Assembly (NCBI GenBank): GCA_900199655.1
Contig: FZRE01000007.1
Span: 66,553-130,552 of the forward strand
Direction: 5' to 3'
DNA from: Prevotellaceae bacterium KH2P17
Lineage (GTDB): Bacteria > Bacteroidota > Bacteroidia > Bacteroidales > Bacteroidaceae
Length of the DNA: 64,000 nt
The notes below the pieces were generated by a model that was not told where the DNA came from, did no database searches, and saw only the letters and a program-made list of their open reading frames with translations. A program made the position numbers and the translations under genes. Of the stretch, positions 37,459-46,830 are shown one piece after another (the stretch's first letter is position 1; the number at the start of each line of letters is the position of its first letter).

Positions 37459-38118
37459 ATGAAAATCATTAATCTCAGCGAGCAAAACTCCATTATCAAC
37501 CAGTACATGGCCGAGATACGAGACAAAGAGTATCAGAAAAACAGGCTGCTGTTTCGCAACAACATCAAGCGCATTGGCCAGTACGAGGCCTTTGAGATAT
37601 CAAAGACGCTGGACTACGAGGCCAGGGAGATTGCCACGCCTTTGGGCATATCGACGGTGAATGTGCCGACAGACAAGATGGTGCTGGCCACCATCTTCCG
37701 CGCCGGACTGCCGTTCCACGAGGGTTTCCTCGAAGTTTTCGACCATGCGGGCAACGCCTTCGTGAGCGCTTACCGCGAGTATGAAGACGCCGAACACCAC
37801 AAGGTGGGCATCCACGTAGAGTACCTCGCCACGCCGAGTATCGACGAGAAGAACCTCATCATCGCCGACCCGATGCTGGCAACGGGCGGCAGCATGGAGC
37901 TGGGTTACAAGGCTTTTCTCACCAAGGGCACGCCGAAGCGCATCCACGTGTGCTGCGTCATCGCCACGCCCGAGGGCATTGCGCACATCCGCAAGACGTT
38001 CCCCGAAGACAAGACCACCGTATGGTGCGCCGCCATAGACCCCGGCATGAACGAGCACAAGTACATTGTGCCGGGCTTCGGCGATGCCGGAGACCTCAGC
38101 TATGGAGACAAGCTGTAG
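37459..38118 (+). CDS. upp: Uracil phosphoribosyltransferase
   Basis: A 219-residue enzyme of pyrimidine salvage making UMP from uracil and PRPP. The PRPP-binding loop is seen as IIADPMLATGGSMELG, and the C-terminal uracil-site segment as KYIVPGFGDAGDLSYG. RAGLPFHEG is the conserved phosphate-contact region. It is divergent from pckA, with a separate promoter. A 150-bp inverted-repeat structure follows. Confidence 0.96.
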   Translation: MKIINLSEQNSIINQYMAEIRDKEYQKNRLLFRNNIKRIGQYEAFEISKTLDYEAREIATPLGISTVNVPTDKMVLATIFRAGLPFHEGFLEVFDHAGNAFVSAYREYEDAEHHKVGIHVEYLATPSIDEKNLIIADPMLATGGSMELGYKAFLTKGTPKRIHVCCVIATPEGIAHIRKTFPEDKTTVWCAAIDPGMNEHKYIVPGFGDAGDLSYGDKL

Positions 38119-38138
38119 TCCCCGTTGGGGCCTACAAG

Positions 38139-38292
38139 AAGTTAAGGAAGTTAAGGTAGATAAAGAAGTTAAAGGCCAATGGCCGCTAATTACGGGCTTC
38201 CCGCTTCAGGAAAAATGAGCTGCAGGCCAATGGCCTTTAACTTCCGGAGCGGCCGGAAGGCCGCGATAACTTCCTTAACTACTATAACTTCT
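38139..38292. repeat. Imperfect long inverted repeat (GTTAAGGAAGTTAAGG arms)
   Basis: The left arm (38139-38184) is GAAGTTAAGGAAGTTAAGG and so on, ending GGCCAATGGCC. The right arm (38225-38292) begins GGCCAATGGCCTTTAACTTC and ends CTTCCTTAACT..ATAACTTC. The arms are about 45 and 68 bp around a 40-bp centre; the right arm has an inserted GC hairpin (CGGAGCGGCCGGAAGGCCGCG). It resembles a miniature inverted-repeat element sitting just before the patatin gene. Confidence 0.8.
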
Positions 38293-38313
38293 CAAAACAA
38301 AAAGAAGAAACAA

Positions 38314-39210
38314 ATGACCGGACTGGTACTGGAAGGCGGAGCCCTCAGGGGACTTTTCTCCGCGGGAATTATGGATGTGATGATGGAAAACGGCATTCCC
38401 ATCGACGGACTGATAGGGGTCTCGGCAGGTGCTGCGTTCGGTTGCAACTACAAGTCGCGCCAACCGGGGCGCTGCATCCGCTACAACACCCGCTTTGCCC
38501 GCGACTGGCGCTACTGCAGTCTGCGCTCACTGCTCACCACGGGCGACCTCTTCGGCGGCGAATTCTGTTACCACGAGATGCCCAAGAAGCTCGATATTTT
38601 CGACGAAAAGACCTTCGACGACAACCCCATGGAGTTCTACGCAGTGTGCACCGACGTAGAGACAGGCCGCCCGGTGTACCAAAAACTGATGCACCACTCT
38701 TACGAGTGCTACGAGTGGATACGTGCTTCGGCCTCCATGCCCGTTGTTTCGCGCCTCGTGAAGATTGGCGGCCGCAAGCTGCTCGACGGCGGGATAGCCG
38801 ACTCCATACCGCTGCGCTACTTCCAGAATGCAGGCTACAGGCGCAACATCGTTATCGAGACGCAGCCGCGCGATTACGTGAAAGGCCCCAACAGGCTCCT
38901 GCCGCTCTTCCGGCTGGTGCTGCGCCGCTATCCCGAATTTCTGAAGACGGCCGCCCAAAGGCATCTGATGTACAACGAGCAGAAGGCCTACGTGAGGCAG
39001 CAGGAGGCCTTGGGGCAAACGCTCGTGCTGCGTCCGGAGAAGCCGCTGCCCATCGGCCACCTGAGCAGCAACCCCGACGAGATGCGCCGCGTGTACGACA
39101 TAGGCTACCGGATGGGGCTGAAACGGCTGGACGACATCCGCCGCTTTGTCAGCGCCTCCGCATCAGCTGATAAAGGAGAAGCCGCCGGCCACGCCGCCGA
39201 AACCGATTAA
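38314..39210 (+). CDS. Patatin-like phospholipase
   Basis: A 298-residue cytoplasmic or peripheral lipase. The oxyanion motif GGALRG (residues 8-13), the nucleophile elbow GVSAG (GxSxG) near 38-42, and the catalytic aspartate in DGGIADSIP near 161 form the Ser-Asp dyad. A frame extends 45 codons upstream into the inverted repeat, but 38314 gives the normal family start with good purine-rich sequence (AAGAAGAAACAA) before it. It converges with and overlaps the next gene's stop by 4 bp. Confidence 0.93.
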   Translation: MTGLVLEGGALRGLFSAGIMDVMMENGIPIDGLIGVSAGAAFGCNYKSRQPGRCIRYNTRFARDWRYCSLRSLLTTGDLFGGEFCYHEMPKKLDIFDEKTFDDNPMEFYAVCTDVETGRPVYQKLMHHSYECYEWIRASASMPVVSRLVKIGGRKLLDGGIADSIPLRYFQNAGYRRNIVIETQPRDYVKGPNRLLPLFRLVLRRYPEFLKTAAQRHLMYNEQKAYVRQQEALGQTLVLRPEKPLPIGHLSSNPDEMRRVYDIGYRMGLKRLDDIRRFVSASASADKGEAAGHAAETD

Positions 39211-39665
39211 TCGCCGCCCTGCTCACCACGTGCGCCAGCTGCAGATGCCGCCGGTTCCCGCTTCCGGTGCAGCCTTTTAATCACCCAGCCTATAACGAAA
39301 CTGGCTATGATGTTGGGCACCAACGTAAACACCAGCCACACAACGGGAACAACAATGGCATAAAACAACGGGTCGCTGAAGCCGCATCGCGGCCCAGGTG
39401 GTTCGCCGCTATCCCTTAGAACGGGTATGAGCAGCAGCAAAAACACCGCCACCGCAGAAGCTGCAGTTATCAGCAGGCCCCATATACCCCACTCCGGCTG
39501 CTTGTAGACCAGCCACACCAGCGAGGCCGAAACCAGGAACACCAGCCCCAACAGCGGCACATACTCCCACGGCATGCCCCCAAACAACAGCCACACCCCC
39601 ATCAGGCAGCCGTAGAGCGTATAGCCCACGGCCAGCTCCAGGTATCTGCGCGTTCGTAAACTCAT
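39207..39665 (-). CDS. Hypothetical four-helix membrane protein
   Basis: A 152-residue protein with four hydrophobic segments (about 10-30, 35-52, 58-82, 102-127), tryptophan-rich, ending in a basic and alanine-glycine-rich tail. No family was recognised. Its promoter is a TATATTTG at 39682-39689 only 16 bp before the ATG, giving a very short leader. Its last 4 bp overlap those of the patatin gene, tail to tail. Confidence 0.8.
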   Translation of the reverse strand: MSLRTRRYLELAVGYTLYGCLMGVWLLFGGMPWEYVPLLGLVFLVSASLVWLVYKQPEWGIWGLLITAASAVAVFLLLLIPVLRDSGEPPGPRCGFSDPLFYAIVVPVVWLVFTLVPNIIASFVIGWVIKRLHRKREPAASAAGARGEQGGD

Positions 39666-39681
39666 CGTCTTTCTTTTGGCG

Positions 39682-39689
39682 CAAATATA
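39682..39689 (-). promoter_or_regulatory. TATATTTG promoter of the four-helix membrane protein
   Basis: On the minus strand CCTATATTTGCGCC, close to the start codon. Confidence 0.6.
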
Positions 39690-39875
39690 GGTATAAGTTC
39701 CTGAAAACGCAAACTTTCCGGCGCCGAAAAGCTGCCGCAGCCGCTTGCGCCAAGCCTTCCGGAAACGTAAAAAACACTTTTTTCACCTACGTTTTACCGT
39801 TTTTAACATTCCGCGAGGCAAGATTCCGCCTTTCTGATCTTTTACTCATACAGAACAACCTAAAACATACAGCAC

Positions 39876-41099
39876 ATGAAAAAGATGTTTTTATGGGCCT
39901 TGCCGCTCCTGTTTTGCGTTGCTTGCGACAACGACGACCCGGCTCCCGACGGCCCCATCCACGTGGAATTCACCCAAGTAAACCAAACCGATTATGCTGC
40001 CGCGGGCAATAAGTTTGCCGACAAGCTCTTCAACCACCTCGCTGCACTGCCCGACAATGCCAACGGCAACGTAACCGTTTCGCCCGTAAGCATGCAGTAT
40101 CTGCTCGCTATGGTGGCCAACGGGGCCAGCGACGAGGCGCGCGATGAGATACGCAAGGCCCTCAGCATGAACGACTTTACGCTCGACGACATCAACACCC
40201 ACAGCTCCGAACTTATCCACAAGCTGCCCACCGAAGATGCTTACGTGAACCTCGAGCTGGCCAACGGCGCCTGGACCGACAAGGCTTTCGAGCCCAAGAC
40301 ATCGTTCGTTGACCGATTGAAGGCATCCTACGATGCCGAATTCGGCACCCTTGATTTCGCCCAACATACCGCAGATGCCGCCGCTGCCATCAACAAGTGG
40401 GCTAACGACAAGACACATGGACTCATCCCGAAGGTATCTCTCGACATCACAAACGAGACGCAGATGGTGCTGGCAAACGCCGTCTACTTCAACGGCAAGT
40501 GGAGCAATCCGTTCGACAAGAAAGACACTCGCGACGCGCCCTTCACCAACGAAGACGGCACAAAAGCTACCGTCCACATGATGTCGTCGGAACTTACGGC
40601 GCCGCTCTATCAGGCCGACGGGCTCACAGCCGTTGAGCTCCCGTACGGCAAGGGCTACTTCAGCATGATGCTCGTCATGCCCGACGAGGGGCGCCCTATT
40701 GCCGACTTTAACTCCACCTTCGACTGGTGGGAGCTGCACCAGAAGATGAACAGCAACGTTGGCATGATAGTCCGCCTGCCCCGTTTCACCGTAATCAACA
40801 AGTGGAAACAACTCGTCGACGCCTGCAAGGCTATGGGCATAGAGCGCATTTTCAAAGAGGGAGGGCTCTCGAACCTGAGCGACACCCCGCTGGCAATTAG
40901 CCAGATATGCCAGGATATACATACAGCAGTCGACGAATCTGGCACCAAGGCCGCCGCTGTAAGTACCGCCTCCATTGATCTCGCATCCCCAGGCATAATC
41001 GAACCACCCATCATCGAGTTCAATCGTCCGTTCCTCTACATCATCCGCGAGAACACTACGGGCACCATCCTCTTTATGGGCAAGATAGCCAAACTGTAG
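39876..41099 (+). CDS. Serpin-family protease inhibitor, lipoprotein
   Basis: A 407-residue serpin with an N-terminal lipoprotein signal (LLFCVAC, Cys17) followed by acidic DNDD, which suggests surface or outer-membrane anchoring. Serpin signatures include VTVSPVSMQYLLAMVANGA, VLANAVYFNGKWSNPFD, VELPYGKGYFSMMLVMP and the C-terminal FNRPFLYIIRENTTGTILFMG. The reactive-centre loop starts with ESGTKAAAVSTAS (about residues 354-366), a hinge of small residues expected for an inhibitory serpin. P1 falls near Ala or Leu in DLASPG, pointing to elastase-like targets. No promoter of the usual type is clear. Confidence 0.93.
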   Translation: MKKMFLWALPLLFCVACDNDDPAPDGPIHVEFTQVNQTDYAAAGNKFADKLFNHLAALPDNANGNVTVSPVSMQYLLAMVANGASDEARDEIRKALSMNDFTLDDINTHSSELIHKLPTEDAYVNLELANGAWTDKAFEPKTSFVDRLKASYDAEFGTLDFAQHTADAAAAINKWANDKTHGLIPKVSLDITNETQMVLANAVYFNGKWSNPFDKKDTRDAPFTNEDGTKATVHMMSSELTAPLYQADGLTAVELPYGKGYFSMMLVMPDEGRPIADFNSTFDWWELHQKMNSNVGMIVRLPRFTVINKWKQLVDACKAMGIERIFKEGGLSNLSDTPLAISQICQDIHTAVDESGTKAAAVSTASIDLASPGIIEPPIIEFNRPFLYIIRENTTGTILFMGKIAKL

Positions 41100-41155
41100 C
41101 GGCAGCCGGGCCGGCAGCCCCTGCGGCGCCGCCGTTTCCGCCCAACCGTTATTAT

Positions 41156-41187
41156 AAAAGGAGTCGATTTCACCGTCGGCTCCTTTT
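41156..41187 (+). terminator. Rho-independent terminator of the serpin gene
   Basis: AAAAGGAG/CTCCTTTT with an inner GA/TC pairing and a run of six T, 57 bp past the stop codon. Confidence 0.88.
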
Positions 41188-41235
41188 TTATTGGCCTGCG
41201 GATGCAGGCTGCCGGCCGTGCACAAGCCCACCCAA

Positions 41236-41916
41236 GACAGAGTAGCTTATTCTGAAAGACAGAGTAGCTTATTTTTAAAGACAGAGTAACAGAGTAAGTT
41301 TTTTGTTGTCGTATGTCTTTATATAAACAGGAACAAACAAGCAACAGTTGGCAGAAAGGCTAACTGGTATCCTCCCCTTAGAAAGGGGAGGCGGAGGAGG
41401 GGATGATATAATGGCAAGCTGTCGGCAATCTTCAGGCAGCCTGTTGGTAATCTTTGGGTGCAATCATCCCCTCCTATCCTCCCCTTTCTAAGGGGAGGAT
41501 ACAGGCTTGTCTTGTGGATATTGGCAGGTAATTGTCCGTCTGTCGTCCCTCTTCTTAGGCCGATAAGCAGCGAAAAAATTACTTTGTTACTCTGTCTTCA
41601 TCCCACTGCAGCAGCAGAAAAAATACGCTGTTACTCTGTCTTTAACCCACACCAACCACCCCGCTGCAAGCCACAAGCAGCGAAAAAATTACTCTGTTAC
41701 TCTGTCTTTAACCCACACCAGCTATCCCGCAGCAAGCCACAAGCAACAAAAAACTTACTCTGTTACTCTGTCTTTAAAAACAAGCTACTCTGTCTCTTTT
41801 ATCCCCTCACAGCGCAGCAAAAAATCTCCCTGCGGCACGGAGGTGCCTTTCAAGCTCCTTGAAGGACATCTCCAAGGGGCTAAAAGGTATCGTTCAAGCC
41901 CCTTGAAAGGCACCTT
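41236..41916. repeat. Composite repeat element copy 1, extended B array and D palindromes
   Basis: In order: reverse B elements (41236-41308), linker TATGTCTTTATATAAACAGG and onward to GGCTAACTGG, A hairpin (+) 41365-41408, a spacer of about 55 bp, A hairpin (-) 41463-41502, a linker containing GGTAATTGTCC, then four forward B units (41567-41800). A family D triple palindrome is at 41841-41916. The 41280-41620 part is closely similar to 57035-57345. Nothing protein-coding was found in the 903-bp gap. Confidence 0.93.
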
Positions 41917-42002
41917 TTACATTCCCGCTTGTAACTGGTTGAATTTCAATAGTTTGTATTTAAGGGCAAAAAATCTCTTCTCCGATCCGTCCGAAGCGGC
42001 GC

Positions 42003-42659
42003 TTAGATGTACTCCATCAGGATGTCCCACACGGCAATGATGTGGCACACGGAGCCTAAGAGCACGAAGAAATGGAACACGGTGTGCATGTACCGGCGCT
42101 TGTGCAGGGTGTAGAAGAGGGCGCCGGTGATGTAGGCAACGCCCTCGGCCACTATCCACCACACCGCTGCTGCACTCAAGGCAGCTATCAGAGGCTTGAA
42201 GGCAACCAGCACGCTCAGCCCCATTCCCACGAAGCAAAGCGTCTCTACGTTGCTGTGACTGCGCAGGTGGCGGAAGCTCATCACCGTTCCAGCGATGGCG
42301 CAGAGCCAGATGAAGACGAACAAACCCCACCCCCAGTAGCCTTGCTGGCGCAGCGCGATGAGCGTGATGGGCGAGTAGGAGCCGGCAATGTGCCAGTAGA
42401 TGGCGGCATGGTCACACCGCCGCAGGCGCTCCTTCCACTTGGAATAGGCCGAAAGAGCATGGTAAACGGTAGATGCCACGTAAGAACACAGCATGCCGAA
42501 GAGGTACAGGATGACGCCTGCCGTGGCCCATCCGTTGTGCGCGCGGAAGCACCACAGCAGGAAGATGACGCCGAACACCGCGCCCAGCGCTATGCCGCCG
42601 GCGTGGCTCCAGGAGTTCCAAAGCTCCTCGTTGTGACTGAAATGTATCTTTCGGTGCAT
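42003..42659 (-). CDS. PAQR/hemolysin III-family membrane protein (TrhA-like)
   Basis: A 218-residue seven-helix protein. Family markers are the first-helix NSWSHAGGIALG with its histidine, the S-x(3)-H pair in YVASTVYHALS, the DHAAIYWHIAGSYSP motif, and the C-terminal HTVFHFFVLLGSVCH, together forming the zinc site. Bacterial members affect membrane energetics and lipid homeostasis; the older hemolysin name is probably misleading. It is a single gene at the end of a repeat-filled gap. Confidence 0.93.
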   Translation of the reverse strand: MHRKIHFSHNEELWNSWSHAGGIALGAVFGVIFLLWCFRAHNGWATAGVILYLFGMLCSYVASTVYHALSAYSKWKERLRRCDHAAIYWHIAGSYSPITLIALRQQGYWGWGLFVFIWLCAIAGTVMSFRHLRSHSNVETLCFVGMGLSVLVAFKPLIAALSAAAVWWIVAEGVAYITGALFYTLHKRRYMHTVFHFFVLLGSVCHIIAVWDILMEYI

Positions 42660-42833
42660 GGTTAGGTGATGGTGGTTGGGTGTTAAGAGGATTGCATGTT
42701 ACAAAGGTAGGAAACTTTTTCGGCTGCGGCAAGAAACCGGCAACAAATTGTCAGCAGGGCTTCATTTGTTTGCATCCGTCAACAAAAACCGCAAAAAATA
42801 ACGAAAAAGGCATCGAGATGCCGAGAAAAGTGT

Positions 42834-42841
42834 TACTTTTG
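42834..42841 (+). promoter_or_regulatory. TACTTTTG promoter of the membrane protein at 42897
   Basis: GTTACTTTTGCAATTG is followed by about 55 bp to the ATG at 42897. An in-frame ATG at 42852 would sit at the transcript's very 5' end, so 42897 was preferred. Confidence 0.65.
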
Positions 42842-42896
42842 CAATTGACGGGTGGCTGTAACCGCGCCGCCGGAAGTACCTGAAAACAAGTTTGAC

Positions 42897-43634
42897 ATGA
42901 AACAAAAAACACTTTTTCGCTTACATGCTGTTGCCGCAACAGCGTTCGCCTTGCTGTTCGAAGCATTGATGATAGCCTTTGCCAGCTGGCCGTACAGCCT
43001 GCTGTTCGGCATCGTTATCGCCGTCTACATTTATATTATATGGACTGAGAAGGAGCAACTGAAGAAGCATGATGGCGACACCTTCCTCCTTAATCTCGAC
43101 CTACTCGGCGTTGGCTGCATGGCTCTCAACTCGTACTATGCCCTCGCCGGGCTCGTCGTTGTGGCGGGGTTCTGCGTTACGGGCTGGCTTACGGCGCGCC
43201 AGGCCAAGCCCAAACGCAACCGCGAGTATAACCGCCTGGTGGAGAGCCTGCGCCTGTTGCTGCTGCTGGCTCTGCCTGTTGCCGCCGCCTACCAGTGCTG
43301 GAGAGATAGGGAAAGTTGGCTCTTCCTGGCGGTGCAGCTGGCATGCTTTGCCGCCATCTTCGGCATCGTAGCCTACTGGAGCTACCGCCACATGTTTACG
43401 GACAGCGACTGGCTGCCCGCATGGCAGATGCACTTAGACCCCGGCTTTGCCCTTGCGCTGCTGATAGTGGGCTGGCTTACCTATGGCGACAGCGAGCAGT
43501 TGGTAATAGACCAGCCCCATCCGGCCCAGCTGCTGCTGTGCCTGTACCTGATTGTAGAGGTTGTGCAGCGCCTGCTCTGGATATGTTTTGCGCCGCACGA
43601 GCAGCAATCCGCACAGCACGACAACGTGCGCTGA
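42897..43634 (+). CDS. Hypothetical six-helix membrane protein
   Basis: A 245-residue protein with hydrophobic segments near 8-30, 33-50, 70-95, 117-134, 139-163 and 180-200, rich in Leu, Ala and Trp. No family was recognised. It has its own promoter and starts within 240 bp of the divergent PAQR gene. The function is unknown. Confidence 0.8.
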   Translation: MKQKTLFRLHAVAATAFALLFEALMIAFASWPYSLLFGIVIAVYIYIIWTEKEQLKKHDGDTFLLNLDLLGVGCMALNSYYALAGLVVVAGFCVTGWLTARQAKPKRNREYNRLVESLRLLLLLALPVAAAYQCWRDRESWLFLAVQLACFAAIFGIVAYWSYRHMFTDSDWLPAWQMHLDPGFALALLIVGWLTYGDSEQLVIDQPHPAQLLLCLYLIVEVVQRLLWICFAPHEQQSAQHDNVR

Positions 43635-43685
43635 CCGCCCTGCCCGCACAGGATAAAAAGCTGCCTCCATGCCCCCCGCAGCCGA

Positions 43686-44490
43686 AGAGTTACGCTGTTA
43701 CGCTGTCTGTAACAACAAGCACCAAGCCTGCTGCAAACCTGCAGCAGCAGTTCCTCCCCTTAGAAAGGGGAGGTTAGGAGGGGATGATAACCGCAGCTTT
43801 TTAGCAATAACTTGCTAATTGGTCATCCCCTCCTCCGCCTCCCCTTTCTAAGGGGAGGATACCAGTTTGTCTTTTGATTATTAACATATAAGGAGTTAGC
43901 TGGCGGATGCGTACAGGCGCCAGGGTATCCTCCCCTTAGAAAGGGGAGGTTAGGAGGGGATGACAACACCCAATATTACCAACAGGCTGCCTGATGATTG
44001 CCGACAGCTTGTCATCATATCATCCCCTCCTCCGCCTCCCCTTTCCAAGGGGAGGATACCAGTTACCCTTTTGGCTATTATTATGTACGGAGTTAGTTGG
44101 CGTATGCGTATAGGCGCCAGAGTATCCTCTCCTTAGAAAGGGGAGGTTAGGAGGGGATGATGGCACGCAAAGATTGCCAACTGCCTGCCTGAAGATTGCC
44201 AACTGCTTGCCATCACATCATCCCCTCCTCCGCCTCCCCTTTCCAAGGGGAGGATACCAGTTACCTTTTCTGCCAACTGTTGCTTGTTTGTTCCTATTTA
44301 TAGAAGGATATACGACAGCGAAAAAATTACTCTGTTACGCTGTCTGTAACCCACAACAGTCAGCGCACTGCAAGTAACAAGCAACAAAAAAATTACTCTG
44401 TTACTCTGTCTGTAACCCACAACAGTCAGCGCACTGCAAGTAACAAGCAACGAAAAAAATACTCTGTTACTCTGTCTTTAAACCCAAGCA
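43686..44490. repeat. Tandem array of A(+)/A(-) pairs flanked by B elements
   Basis: A B-like element lies at 43686-43715. A(+) hairpins start at 43751, 43924 and 44122, and A(-) hairpins at 43822, 44019 and 44217, alternating strictly. The last two pairs enclose a related spacer of about 55 bp with TTGCCAAC-type motifs. A second linker with GAGTTAG(C/T)TGGCG and GGCGCCAG joins one pair to the next. Three forward B units close the array (44317-44490). It fills the 883-bp convergent gap before RNase R; no other feature is seen. Confidence 0.93.
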
Positions 44491-44517
44491 GCAGGCCGGC
44501 AGCAAAGGAGCGGCACG

Positions 44518-46713
44518 CTAACCGGCCAGCGTAAAGTCGAGCTGACGCTTCTCCAAGTTGGCCTGAGCCACCTTGATGCGGATGGCATCGCCTAACTGGT
44601 ACTTGTGGTGACGGCGCCTGCCGCGCAGACAGAAGTTGCGTTCGTCGAACTCGTAGTAGTCGTCGTCCAGGTCTCTTATGGGCACCATGCCCTCGCAGTG
44701 GTTCTCATCAATCTCGGCGTAGATGCCGTAGGAGGTTATTCCACTGATGTGGGCATCGTACTCCTCGCCTATCTTGTCGCCCATGAACTCCACCATCTTG
44801 TACTTGATAGAGTCGCGTTCGGCGTTCTGAGCCACCAGTTCCATGTCCGAGCAGTGCTCACACAGCTCCTCGTAATGCTTCTCGTTGGCCGACCGGCCGC
44901 CAGCCTGATAGCGCGTGAGCAGGCGGTGCACCATCGTGTCGGGATAGCGGCGGATGGGCGAGGTGAAATGAGTATAGTAGTCGAAGGCCAGACCGAAGTG
45001 GCCGATGTTATGCACACTGTACTTTGCCTTCATCATGGCACGCAGGGCGACACGCTGGATTATCTTCTCTTCGGGCCTGCCCTCGCAGGCGTCCATCAGC
45101 TTGTTGATGCTCTTGGCCATGGCGCTCTTGGTGCCGTCGGTCTTCACTTTGTAGCCGAACTTGACGATGTATTCGCGCAAGGTCTCCATCTTCTGCGGGT
45201 CCGGATTGTCGTGTACGCGGTACGGCAGCGTCTTGGCATGGCGGCCGCGGCCCACCTTTCCCACGCTCTCGGCTACTGTGCGGTTGGCCAGAAGCATGAA
45301 TTCTTCGATGAGTTTGTTGGCATCCTTGGAGCGCTTGAAGTAGCAGCGCGTGGGCTTGCCGTGCTCATCGACGTCGAAATGCAGTTCCTCCGAGTCGAAT
45401 TTCACGGCTCCGTTGGCGAACCGTTTGGCCCGGAGGAGCTTGGCGAGGCGGTCGAGCGTGATGATTTCTGTTGCGTACTGGCCCCGGTAACCGCCCTTGG
45501 GAGCGGGCGGAGCAGGCTGCCCCGTGCCGTCAACTACGCCGTTGTCTTCGAGCAGCTGCTGTGCTTCTTCGTAGGCATAGCGGCGGTTGGAGCGGATAAT
45601 GGTGTGCACGATGCGGTACGCCTTGACGTTGGCATCGTCGTCGAGGTTGAAGATCACGCTGTATGCCAGCTTGTCTTCATCGGGCCGGAGGGAACAAACG
45701 AAGTTGCAGAGGCGCTCCGGAAGCATGGGAATGGTGCGGTCCACGAGGTAAACTGACGTGGCCCGGCGCTCTGCCTCGCGGTCTATGATGTCGCCCTCCT
45801 TGACGTAGTGCGACACGTCGGCTATGTGTACGCCCACCTGCCAGAGGCCCTTGTCCAGCTGCTTGATGCTGAGCGCGTCGTCAAAGTCCTTGGCATCGCG
45901 CGGGTCGATGGTGCATGTCCAGGTGTCGCGGAAGTCCTCCCGCTCCCTTACATCCTGCTCGGTAATCTCTCCGGTAATCTTGTCGGCGGCCTGTTCCACG
46001 GCCTTCGGGTACTTGTAAGGCAGCCCGTACTGTGCCAGGATGGTGTTCATCTCCACGTCGTTGTCGCCCTTCTGGCCCAGCACATCCACCACTTCGCCTA
46101 CCAGACTCTTGTGTTCGGCGTCCGGCCACTGTATGATGCGCACCACAGCCTTGTCGTCCGTCTTGCCGCCTTTGAGCTTTCGGCGCGGTATGATGATATC
46201 GTGAACGAAGGTGGTCTCGGGTGTCACGAGGTACGCCATGTTCTTGTCAACGCGCAATCGGCCCACGAACTCGTCCTTCTTGCGCTGCAGTATCTCGATG
46301 ACCTGTGCCTCTTTCATGTGGCGCGAGCGCCGGGCCATGAACTGAACCCTCACCCTGTCGCCGTTCAGAGCCCACAACGAGTTGCGCTCACTCACGAAGA
46401 TGGGGTTGGCGCCACCGTCGGGTATGAAGGAGTTCTTGCCGTTCGGCTTGCGCACGAAGGTACCTTCCTGCACCTGTCCTTTCTGGTTCAGGCGGTAGCT
46501 TGTATCGGAGGCTTTGGCCAGGAAGTCGTCCCACGCCATCTCTTCCATGATTTCTATGGCGAGCATCTTGAGCGGATGAGTGTCCAGATGCAGTGTGCGG
46601 AAGATGTCCTTGAATGCCAGTGTCTTGTCGGGTTGCGAGGAGAACAGTCCTTCGAGCTTCTCGGCCAGCTGCTTCTTCGACATGCGTTTTCCACCTTTAT
46701 TTGTCTTTCCCAT
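44518..46713 (-). CDS. rnr: Ribonuclease R
   Basis: A 731-residue processive 3'-5' exoribonuclease that degrades structured RNA. An N-terminal winged-helix region (KKQLAEKLEGLFSSQPDKTL), cold-shock domains, the catalytic RNB domain with DPRDAKDFDDALS near 275-290 and HIADVSHYV, and a C-terminal S1 domain (GEEYDAHISGITSYGIYAEI) are all present. YDYYTHFTSPIRRYPD-type residues complete the active-site region. The start was set at 46713 (MGKTNKGGKRM); a further in-frame start lies nine codons upstream. Confidence 0.95.
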   Translation of the reverse strand: MGKTNKGGKRMSKKQLAEKLEGLFSSQPDKTLAFKDIFRTLHLDTHPLKMLAIEIMEEMAWDDFLAKASDTSYRLNQKGQVQEGTFVRKPNGKNSFIPDGGANPIFVSERNSLWALNGDRVRVQFMARRSRHMKEAQVIEILQRKKDEFVGRLRVDKNMAYLVTPETTFVHDIIIPRRKLKGGKTDDKAVVRIIQWPDAEHKSLVGEVVDVLGQKGDNDVEMNTILAQYGLPYKYPKAVEQAADKITGEITEQDVREREDFRDTWTCTIDPRDAKDFDDALSIKQLDKGLWQVGVHIADVSHYVKEGDIIDREAERRATSVYLVDRTIPMLPERLCNFVCSLRPDEDKLAYSVIFNLDDDANVKAYRIVHTIIRSNRRYAYEEAQQLLEDNGVVDGTGQPAPPAPKGGYRGQYATEIITLDRLAKLLRAKRFANGAVKFDSEELHFDVDEHGKPTRCYFKRSKDANKLIEEFMLLANRTVAESVGKVGRGRHAKTLPYRVHDNPDPQKMETLREYIVKFGYKVKTDGTKSAMAKSINKLMDACEGRPEEKIIQRVALRAMMKAKYSVHNIGHFGLAFDYYTHFTSPIRRYPDTMVHRLLTRYQAGGRSANEKHYEELCEHCSDMELVAQNAERDSIKYKMVEFMGDKIGEEYDAHISGITSYGIYAEIDENHCEGMVPIRDLDDDYYEFDERNFCLRGRRRHHKYQLGDAIRIKVAQANLEKRQLDFTLAG

Positions 46714-46830
46714 AATATGTATGTTTGAATTACAGACCACAAATTAACAAAATAAAATCCATACTCGCCGCTTTCGGCCCCATTATTTTACATTCTTTTT
46801 GATTGCAAACACCCGCAGCGCGGGTACCGC

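Noticed and set aside
38179..38313. Upstream extension of the patatin gene by 45 codons
   Set aside because: The extension lies within the inverted-repeat structure and encodes no family sequence, while ATG 38314 gives the normal start.
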